Assembly: GCA_903928955.1 (NCBI GenBank)
Contig: CAIYTD010000012.1
Coordinates: 1 to 12,077 of the forward strand
Origin: Oligoflexia bacterium
GTDB taxonomy: Bacteria; Bdellovibrionota; UBA1018
Length of the DNA stretch: 12,077 nucleotides
Direction: 5' to 3'
The notes below the pieces were generated by a model, which did not search any database, had not been told where the DNA came from, and was given only the letters and a program-made list of their open reading frames with translations. This document shows positions 6,264 through 12,077 of this stretch, piece by piece. The number at the start of each line of letters is the position of its first letter. Within the stretch, counting starts at the first letter, position 1. The position numbers were made by a program, and so were the translations under genes.

Positions 6264-7340
6264 ATGGCAACTATTAAAGTTCTTATTGTTGACGACTCCT
6301 CTATCATGAGAAATCTGCTGAGTGCACTTCTCTCTGCAGAACCTGACATCGAAGTCGTTGGAACTGCTCCTGACCCCTATGTAGCTCGCGAGAAACTAGT
6401 TAGCCTTCAACCTGATGTCATGACACTGGATATTGAAATGCCTAAAATGGATGGTATTTCGTTCTTAGAGAAAGTCATGAAACATTTTCCTACTCGAACC
6501 ATCATCATCAGTAGTCTTTCGACACATGGATCTATGGAAGCATTAAGAGCTTTTGAGTTAGGTGCAATTGATGTCATTGCAAAACCAACAGTAGATCTCT
6601 CGGGATCACTGAATAAAATGAGGAATGAGATTGTTGCCCGAGTCAGAACAGCTGCAACTGCAAAAATCAAGATCCGAAATCAAACTGCTCCCCCTCTCTC
6701 GCCTAGTTTGATCGCAGAGAGAATGAAACTGGATTCTGCATATTTCACACAAAAAATAGCCCATCAGGTCGTTGCTATTGCCTCATCTACAGGTGGGATC
6801 GCAGCTTTAACCACTGTGCTCACCTCCTTACCTAAACAGATTCCGCCGATTTTAGTAGTTCAGCATATGCCTGCAGTCTTTACTAAAATTCTGGCAGAAA
6901 AATTACAAAGAAGTCTCCCATTCGAAATCCGAGAGGCAACTTCACAAGATATTTTGAAACCCAACCTCGTTCTCCTTGCACCTGGAGACTTTCATATGGA
7001 GGTCGTTCAGCCCAAGCCAGGAGAATTTGGAATACGACTTAACCAAAACCCCCCCCTCTATAATGTCAGGCCAGCAGCTGATTATTTATTGAATTCAGTA
7101 GCCAAACACATCGGTAAAAATGCAGTGGGAGTCGTATTAACAGGGATGGGAAGAGATGGAGCGAAAGGACTGCAAGCAATGAAAGCAGCAGGAAGTTTTA
7201 ATATTGCTCAAAATGAAGAAACTTGCGTTGTATTTGGAATGCCTAAAGTAGCCATCACTTTAGGAGCTATTCATAAAATATTGCCAATCGAAGAGATCGG
7301 CCGCGAAATCATTGACTATTGTCTCTCCAAAAAAGACTGA
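6264..7340 (+). CDS. cheB: Chemotaxis methylesterase/glutamine deamidase CheB
   Basis: CheB removes methyl groups from, and may deamidate, receptor glutamates when phosphorylated by CheA. The 358 residues contain an N-terminal receiver (acidic D10/D11, phospho-acceptor D56 in 'LDIEMPKMDG', K107 in 'VIAKPTVD'), a linker at about 130-165, and a C-terminal esterase domain. The catalytic triad is visible: S175 in 'ASSTGG', H201 in 'VQHMP' and D298 in 'GMGRDGAKG'. Full length is normal for the family. The start at 6264 is 2 nt after the cheR stop, with AGGAG at 6249-6253. A run of eight C (7049-7056) lies in the esterase domain (N262-P-P-L265). The stop codon falls inside the left arm of the inverted repeat 7335-7367, so the 3' end merges with the control region of the receptor gene. 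Confidence 0.95.
   Translation: MATIKVLIVDDSSIMRNLLSALLSAEPDIEVVGTAPDPYVAREKLVSLQPDVMTLDIEMPKMDGISFLEKVMKHFPTRTIIISSLSTHGSMEALRAFELGAIDVIAKPTVDLSGSLNKMRNEIVARVRTAATAKIKIRNQTAPPLSPSLIAERMKLDSAYFTQKIAHQVVAIASSTGGIAALTTVLTSLPKQIPPILVVQHMPAVFTKILAEKLQRSLPFEIREATSQDILKPNLVLLAPGDFHMEVVQPKPGEFGIRLNQNPPLYNVRPAADYLLNSVAKHIGKNAVGVVLTGMGRDGAKGLQAMKAAGSFNIAQNEETCVVFGMPKVAITLGAIHKILPIEEIGREIIDYCLSKKD
7049..7056 (+). repeat. C8 homopolymer in cheB
   Basis: Eight consecutive C residues span codons for N262-P263-P264-L265 of CheB. Poly-C/G tracts are the typical substrate of slipped-strand phase variation, and this one stands out in an AT-rich sequence. A slip would shift the frame before D298 of the catalytic triad. 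Eight is at the short end of known contingency tracts. Confidence 0.6.
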
Positions 7341-7367
7341 AACTACTCAAGTTTGAAAATTTCAGTC
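7335..7367. repeat. Perfect 8-bp inverted repeat enclosing the receptor promoter
   Basis: GACTGAAA (7335-7342, containing the cheB stop) pairs perfectly with TTTCAGTC (7360-7367) across 17 nt. The -35 element of the sigma-28-like promoter is in the loop, and the right arm includes the first two bases of its -10. It could be an operator, or a hairpin in read-through cheB mRNA. No T-run follows, so it is not a classic terminator. Confidence 0.45.
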
Positions 7368-7373
7368 CGATAA
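7347..7373 (+). promoter_or_regulatory. Sigma-28 (FliA)-like promoter of mcp-cheW
   Basis: TCAAGTTT (7347-7354), an 11-nt spacer and TCCGATAA (7366-7373) match the FliA consensus TAAAGTTT-N11-GCCGATAA at 7 of 8 positions in each element with exact spacing. The start point expected a few bases downstream (about 7380) lies 35-40 nt before the preferred receptor start at 7417. This is the best promoter match in the window. Confidence 0.75.
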
Positions 7374-7404
7374 GAATCTGAGAGATCATTCATTTATGGA
7401 AAAT

Positions 7405-7409
7405 GGGAG
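7405..7409 (+). promoter_or_regulatory. Ribosome binding site deciding the receptor start
   Basis: GGGAG lies 7 nt before the ATG at 7417, an ideal spacing. The in-frame ATG at 7396 has only GAGAG at 7380-7384, 11 nt away and at the very 5' end of a transcript from the promoter at 7347-7373. This favours Met at 7417, giving a receptor that starts MARNLSFAQK. Confidence 0.55.
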
Positions 7410-7416
7410 TCTAAAA

Positions 7417-9465
7417 ATGGCTAGAAATTTGTCTTTTGCGCAAAAATTGTTTTTTTGCAATGCTCTTTACGGGGCATCTATTATTTTATTAATGGCTCCA
7501 ATGATCGCAACAAAATCCAAAGATATCAATTTTGCCAATCTCGAAATAGTGGGCAACACCCTCGAGCGGCCTGTTATGTTACTTTTAGAAGCTGTCTCAA
7601 AACATAGAGTCACCGCTCAAAGAGCACTGCATGGGGACCTAACAGCAAAAGCAAGTTTATCGATAATAGAATCCGATGTGGATAGTTCTTTAAGTTCTGT
7701 ATCAGATGTAGAAAGGGAATCGGGTTCTCGCCTCCAATTTACAGATGAAGCCCTAACTAAAAGAAAGAGACCCGACTTTAGATCCTCCGTAGTGAGCCAA
7801 CAATGGAAGGACATTAAATCAAAAATCAATTCTATGAGCCCAAAGGAAAGCAATGACCTCCATACGGCGATGATTGCAAATATTCGAGGAATAATTACAC
7901 ATCTTGGAGATACTTCTAATCTTATTCTAGACCCCGATTTAGATAGCTACTACTTAGTGGACACTACCCTAAATGCTTTACCCCAAGCAATTGATCGACT
8001 CCAAGACGCGGTGACTACAGGTGAGGGAATCTTAAGAAAAGGAAATCCCGGCCAAGGAGAAAGAATTCAGTTTGCTGTTTTTTCAGCTCTGATGAAACAG
8101 TCCGATGCAGACCGAATCGATGGAAATACACAGACTTCACTCAGCGAAGACTCTAACTTCTACGGGGTCAGCGAAAGTTTACAACGTAACCTTCTTAGCT
8201 TAAAATCAGAAACTGCAGCTGCATATCAGGAATTTATTGCCATTAATCAAAAGGCTGCAGATGGAGAAAAGATCGATGTGAATGTTTTTCTTGCCTCTGC
8301 TGAAAAATTGACCAACATTCTCGCCAAGTTTAGTTCTGCAGGAATCACTGAATTGGATATTCTCCTCAATAAAAGAATCAGCAACATCAAAACTGCACAA
8401 AATTTTGCACTCTTTTCGGGAGCCCTTGTCCTTATTCTCGCATCAGGAGTATCGCTCATCATTGCACGCTCGTTAAGAATAGGTCTTTCTGAAATTTCAG
8501 AAGGCCTTTCCAAATCAGGAACTCAAGTTGCAGTGACCAGCGGCCATCTCTCTGCTGCAAGCCGCCAAGTCTCCTCTGGAACCACTTCTGCGGCAAGTTC
8601 TCTTGAAGAAACTGCCTCAGCGGTAGAAGAACTTTCGAGTATGGTCAAGCAAAATGCAGACAATGCCAAACAGGCAGCTACTCTTGCGCAAGCGAGCAGT
8701 AGCTCGGCTGAAAAAGGAGAATCTGAAATTCAGCATCTCATTAGCTCCATGACAGATATATCCCATGGATCTAAGAAAATAGAGGAAATCATCAATGTCA
8801 TCGATGATATTGCTTTTCAAACCAACCTTTTGGCTTTAAATGCAGCAGTAGAAGCTGCTCGAGCAGGCGAACAAGGTAAAGGATTCGCAGTAGTTGCTGA
8901 AGCAGTCAGAAATCTTGCACAGCGTAGTGCAGCGGCTGCAAAAGATATTACTGACCTGATCAAAGATAGCGTCAGTAAAATTGATAAAGGAACCAAAGTA
9001 GCTGATAGTAGCGGTACTGTCCTGAAAGACATTGTTGCATCGATTCGAAAAGTCTCTGATCTCAACAATGAAATTGCTTCTGCCTGCGCAGAGCAAGCCA
9101 ATGGAATCACTCAGATCAGCCAAGCCATGAGCGAATTAGATACAGCCACGCAGCAGAATGCAACTGCCTCAAACGCAGTGGCATCCTCGGCACAAGAGAT
9201 GCTCAATCAAGCTTCTTCGCTTCAAAACTTAGTGGAATCACTGAATTTGATCGTCACAGGCGGAATAGATTCCTCAGGCCAAAAAGAGGCCACTGATCCA
9301 GAGGAGAAAACCTCGAATGCATCTCCTGAATTAACCTTTCCCTCTTCGATTCCGAAGAAACCGAGACTCGTGATGCACAGCCGAGAATCAGCTCAACAAA
9401 CGATCCCATTTGATGACCTGGATACCGGTTCTTCCGGCAAAGTAGGCAACACGGACGGGTTTTAA
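7417..9465 (+). CDS. Methyl-accepting chemotaxis protein (transmembrane receptor)
   Basis: A 682-residue inner-membrane receptor (689 from the alternative ATG at 7396). Numbering from 7417: TM1 at about 12-30; a periplasmic, mostly helical sensor region at about 32-328, including 'GDTSNLILDPDLDSYYLVD', a motif I recall from helical-bundle receptors; TM2 at about 330-350 ('FALFSGALVLILASGVSLIIA' region). Then comes a short linker with no clear HAMP domain (no conserved proline after TM2), a cytoplasmic coiled coil with probable methylation-type Glu pairs ('SSLEETASAVEEL'), and the conserved hairpin tip at about 458-504 ('DDIAFQTNLLALNAAVEAARAG'). The C-terminal tail (about 615-682) is Ser/Pro/charged and lacks an enteric NWETF-type CheR tether. 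The ligand is unknown. cheW follows after 3 nt, forming a receptor-coupler unit behind its own sigma-28-like promoter. Confidence 0.93.
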   Translation: MARNLSFAQKLFFCNALYGASIILLMAPMIATKSKDINFANLEIVGNTLERPVMLLLEAVSKHRVTAQRALHGDLTAKASLSIIESDVDSSLSSVSDVERESGSRLQFTDEALTKRKRPDFRSSVVSQQWKDIKSKINSMSPKESNDLHTAMIANIRGIITHLGDTSNLILDPDLDSYYLVDTTLNALPQAIDRLQDAVTTGEGILRKGNPGQGERIQFAVFSALMKQSDADRIDGNTQTSLSEDSNFYGVSESLQRNLLSLKSETAAAYQEFIAINQKAADGEKIDVNVFLASAEKLTNILAKFSSAGITELDILLNKRISNIKTAQNFALFSGALVLILASGVSLIIARSLRIGLSEISEGLSKSGTQVAVTSGHLSAASRQVSSGTTSAASSLEETASAVEELSSMVKQNADNAKQAATLAQASSSSAEKGESEIQHLISSMTDISHGSKKIEEIINVIDDIAFQTNLLALNAAVEAARAGEQGKGFAVVAEAVRNLAQRSAAAAKDITDLIKDSVSKIDKGTKVADSSGTVLKDIVASIRKVSDLNNEIASACAEQANGITQISQAMSELDTATQQNATASNAVASSAQEMLNQASSLQNLVESLNLIVTGGIDSSGQKEATDPEEKTSNASPELTFPSSIPKKPRLVMHSRESAQQTIPFDDLDTGSSGKVGNTDGF

Positions 9466-9468
9466 TGT

Positions 9469-9990
9469 ATGAAAAATCCAACAATCTCCTCAGGCCCTCA
9501 AGGTCGATTGGACGCAAAACCAGGTCAGTACTTAACTTTTATGCTCCATAATCAAGAATACGGAGTCCCGATTGGAACGGTTCGAGAAATTAATCGAGTA
9601 GTGGAAATTACTCTCGTTCCACAAACCCCCTTCTTCGTTGCTGGGGTCATGAACCTGAGAGGAAGAGTGATTCCGGTGATTGACCTCCGACTGAAGTTCG
9701 GATTTGAAGCAACACCTTATACTCGTCATACTTGCATTGTTGTCATCGAAGGAATTCAAGGAGAATTTGGAGCTATCGTAGACGCGGTAACAGGCGTAGT
9801 CAACTTTACAACCCATCAACTGGAACCCGCCCCTACTATTGGAGCAGATGCTCACTTAGGCTTCATTATGGGCATGGCGAAGATCGACAAAAATGTTGTA
9901 ATTGTAGTTAATATTATTGAAATCTTTTCTAAAGAACAACTCTTAACAGAAACAGAAAAGAAAATAACTCAACAGAAAGCAGCAGCCTGA
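9469..9990 (+). CDS. cheW: Chemotaxis coupling protein CheW
   Basis: CheW links receptors to CheA by binding the receptor tip and the CheA P5 domain. The 173 residues give one CheW domain at about 18-157, with the typical 'YLTFMLHNQEYGVPIGTVRE', the hallmark 'VMNLRGRVIPVIDLR' (60-74) and 'GAIVDAVTGVV'. A short basic/Gln-rich tail follows (158-173). The start lies 3 nt after the receptor stop; no strong Shine-Dalgarno is seen apart from a weak GGACGGG-like run in the end of the receptor gene, so translation is probably coupled. The last 22 bp overlap the 3' end of the convergent helicase-nuclease gene. No terminator is visible after the stop, so the transcript must run into the opposite gene. 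Confidence 0.95.
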   Translation: MKNPTISSGPQGRLDAKPGQYLTFMLHNQEYGVPIGTVREINRVVEITLVPQTPFFVAGVMNLRGRVIPVIDLRLKFGFEATPYTRHTCIVVIEGIQGEFGAIVDAVTGVVNFTTHQLEPAPTIGADAHLGFIMGMAKIDKNVVIVVNIIEIFSKEQLLTETEKKITQQKAAA

Positions 9991-12077
9991 GGACATTGGG
10001 GTTGAAACTCGCAAATGCGACAAAAACCACTCGGAAGAGGTTCTCCAGAAGCCCCGTTTATTATTTCAACAGATAATTTTACTAAATTTCCTAAGTCTTG
10101 CTTTCCCAAAGGAATCGGTACAACCTGGACTCTATCAGTTGAAATATGAACGAGAGAAGCTTCTACCTCATGCAGCTGAATTTTTGGATCCAAAGCGCAA
10201 AGCGCCCATCCATAAAGCTCCATTTGAGTTGCGTAAGCCTTTAACAGTGAGGATGGAGATTGAGAGCGTTGGGTGACTTTAAAATCCAGGATGGAATAAG
10301 TATACCCCCCGCTTTTTACGACTCTCACCAGACGGTCGATCGATCCAACCATAATCTCTTGACCCAATGGTACTTCAAAGGACAATTCCGTCCAAACTTC
10401 TCGCCCCTGCTTGCGATCGGAAGGAGCCATACCAGAAAATTGGGAAGCCCACCTCACAATAGGATCAGCAGTGAATTGAGTCGCCCCTACTTCCTTCTCC
10501 AGTTGAAATAACCCATCAAAATTTCCATTTTCTAAACATGCATGCACCCGAGTCCCTACTTCTTGGGCTAAATGGATCGTTGAAATAGTAGCAGTTGGAA
10601 CTAAAACAGGTCGAATAAACTTCCACTCATAGGCACGAGGACAGTGAGAAAGAAGATTCCACTCCGTGACACTATGACGGGCTCGTACCCAGCTCTGTTT
10701 CTGAGTATTTCTTTTTTTCACACAAGCAATAGATTCCTCCTGAAGTCGACAAAAAAGAGCTGATGCGTTCAAAACAGCTTGTGGCAAATCTAAACCTGAG
10801 TAGTCAATCCAACCGCGCCAATCATCCTGTTGAAAAACAAATTCAGCTGGTATCTCCTTTTGCAGCTTTTGACAAACAAGTATGAGACGCTCCCGAGCTC
10901 GAGTCAAAGCGACGTAAAAAAGCCTTTTGCTTTCTTCTAGATTTTTTTTCTTTTCCCTCTCCCTCCACTTCACTTCCAAAGGATGCTCTCGATCCCGATC
11001 TCCGTTGGAATCCCGCAACCCCACACAAGCGCCTTCCAAGCGATCCCAAAAAAGCAAAGGCATATCAGATGCCCGAGATTTACCGGATAAATCAATCAAT
11101 ATGACATGTGGAAACTCCAACCCTTTAGCTCCATGAAGAGTCAAAATACAAAGCTGTCCCAAATTTCTTGGAGCTGGAACTTGTCTCTCTCTTCGATTTT
11201 CCTCAAGAGCAGAGGAAAGATCCATAACCACAGAATGAAAATCTAGCCCACGCGAGGACAGTTCTTCCACACGGTGCCACAACCCCATCAAAGGAGCTGC
11301 TAGCTCATCTTCAGCCCGTTGGTCGACTAAAAGCGACATCAGTAATTCGCCTGGTCTAACAACCTGATTTAAAAACGATTGGAGAACGAGTGCCAAAGGA
11401 TGGGAAGAAGAAAAGAAAGGCTCCCTCCAGGTTGGGTCTTTTTGATTCCACTTGTCCAATTCGACATCCTGAATTCCTACCCAAGGAGCTCTCAAAAAGA
11501 TAGCTCCCGAAAGTGAGTTTCCTGGCTGATCCCACCATTTTAAAAATGAAACTAATTCTCTGACGCGCGGATCTTCCCAAAATAATCCACCACTCCCTAG
11601 AGCAATAGGAACTCCTTCGGAAGCAAGAGCTTTAAACCACTTTTCATTGCCTCGAACTTTCCTCACCAGAAGTGCCATATCCTGAAGGGGAATGCCACGC
11701 TCCACCTCTCCTCGAATCCATGCACCGAGCTCCTGAGGACTCGTCAAATCGAGACGAACAACGGGAGGAAGATGAGGGTGGGCTTCGCGCTGAGGTGCCA
11801 AGGATTCAAAATGCATTTCCGATGCTGCAAAAGTCTTTTGACAAAGCTGGTTTGCAAATTCAATAATTCCAGGACGACTTCTAAAATTCCAAGTCAGCGA
11901 CTGCCTCACAGGAAGTTGAGAGCAAAACTCTTCAAATACAGTGACATCGGCATCTCGGAAGCGATAAATAGATTGTTTAGGATCTCCTACCACGCAAAGA
12001 TTAGAGCGATCCGGTCGTGCAAACCGAGAAATGATTTGAGACTGAAGTACATTCGTATCCTGAAATTCATCTACCAA
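9969..12077 (-). CDS. UvrD/RecB-type helicase fused to a PD-(D/E)XK nuclease (C-terminal part; AddA-like)
   Basis: The frame is open at the right edge, so only the last 702 residues are present; the first codon is TTG in mid-motif, not a start. Numbering from the edge: motif II DEFQDT (3-8), motif III GDPKQSIYRFR (31-41), motif IV WNFRSR (63-68), motif V 'LTLHGAKGLEFP' (312-323) and motif VI 'FYVALTRARERL' (387-398) define a superfamily-1A helicase; Walker A lies outside. The C-terminal nuclease shows H512 ('GTRVHACLE'), D581 ('GSIDRLVRV'), D598-x-K600 ('ILDFKVT') and Q618 ('YATQMELYGWAL'). C479 plus C686, C689 and C695 fit the four-cysteine iron-sulfur cluster of AddB/Cas4-type nucleases. 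The likely role is double-strand-break end processing, as in AddAB or RecBCD. A partner subunit, if any, would be upstream of the gene beyond the right edge. It is unrelated to chemotaxis and converges on cheW with a 22-bp overlap. Confidence 0.9.
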   Translation of the reverse strand: MVDEFQDTNVLQSQIISRFARPDRSNLCVVGDPKQSIYRFRDADVTVFEEFCSQLPVRQSLTWNFRSRPGIIEFANQLCQKTFAASEMHFESLAPQREAHPHLPPVVRLDLTSPQELGAWIRGEVERGIPLQDMALLVRKVRGNEKWFKALASEGVPIALGSGGLFWEDPRVRELVSFLKWWDQPGNSLSGAIFLRAPWVGIQDVELDKWNQKDPTWREPFFSSSHPLALVLQSFLNQVVRPGELLMSLLVDQRAEDELAAPLMGLWHRVEELSSRGLDFHSVVMDLSSALEENRRERQVPAPRNLGQLCILTLHGAKGLEFPHVILIDLSGKSRASDMPLLFWDRLEGACVGLRDSNGDRDREHPLEVKWREREKKKNLEESKRLFYVALTRARERLILVCQKLQKEIPAEFVFQQDDWRGWIDYSGLDLPQAVLNASALFCRLQEESIACVKKRNTQKQSWVRARHSVTEWNLLSHCPRAYEWKFIRPVLVPTATISTIHLAQEVGTRVHACLENGNFDGLFQLEKEVGATQFTADPIVRWASQFSGMAPSDRKQGREVWTELSFEVPLGQEIMVGSIDRLVRVVKSGGYTYSILDFKVTQRSQSPSSLLKAYATQMELYGWALCALDPKIQLHEVEASLVHISTDRVQVVPIPLGKQDLGNLVKLSVEIINGASGEPLPSGFCRICEFQPQCPQAAAFC

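Noticed and set aside
8817..9123. Two overlapping minus-strand ORFs opposite the receptor signalling domain
   Set aside because: Shadows of the highly conserved receptor frame, with no family features of their own.
10009..10020. TCGC-AAAT-GCGA hairpin after cheW as a terminator
   Set aside because: Only 4 bp, no T-run, and it encodes the iron-sulfur cysteine region of the opposite gene.

Overview
The window is a bacterial chromosomal segment built around a chemotaxis gene cluster. It is AT-rich, most strongly over roughly the first 2.5 kb, and gains GC towards the right end (judged by eye). The style of the proteins (a STAS-like protein ending in a zinc ribbon, cysteine-containing PAS domains, a receptor without a clear HAMP domain, a CheX-family phosphatase instead of CheZ) suggests a motile relative of the Bdellovibrio/Oligoflexia or deltaproteobacterial groups. 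That placement is an inference from protein style only.

Layout. (1) 1-841, minus strand: N-terminal 280 residues of a tandem-PAS sensor whose 3' end lies beyond the left edge. (2) 842-950: divergent promoter region. (3) 951-2001, plus: a two-gene unit with a 14-nt overlap, encoding a STAS-like/zinc-ribbon protein and a small cysteine-rich PAS protein. (4) 2116-2944, plus: a shortened CheX-like protein followed by CheY. (5) 2945-3274: a 330-bp non-coding spacer with an inverted repeat, a thrice-repeated 7-mer and a sigma-28-type promoter. (6) 3275-7340, plus: cheA-cheR-cheB, tightly coupled. (7) 7341-7416: a short spacer with a second, better sigma-28-type promoter lying in an inverted repeat. 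(8) 7417-9990, plus: a methyl-accepting chemotaxis protein and cheW. (9) 9969-12077, minus: C-terminal 702 residues of a UvrD/RecB-type helicase fused to a PD-(D/E)XK nuclease, converging on cheW with a 22-bp overlap.

How it works together. The receptor and CheW would form the signalling array with CheA. CheA would phosphorylate CheY (motor output) and CheB (adaptation), while CheR and CheB methylate and demethylate the receptor. Two sites with sigma-28 (FliA) architecture and an exact 11-nt inner spacer precede cheA and the receptor gene, so the core cluster is probably transcribed as two late-flagellar units, cheA-cheR-cheB and mcp-cheW. A third, poorer look-alike precedes the STAS/PAS pair.

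The most notable points are the paired FliA-like promoters, a CheX homologue that appears to have lost about 30 central residues including its catalytic region, a CheA with no recognisable P2 domain, and the divergent PAS / STAS-zinc ribbon / Cys-PAS block beside the chemotaxis genes. I found no tRNA, rRNA, CRISPR array or insertion sequence, and no convincing intrinsic terminator.
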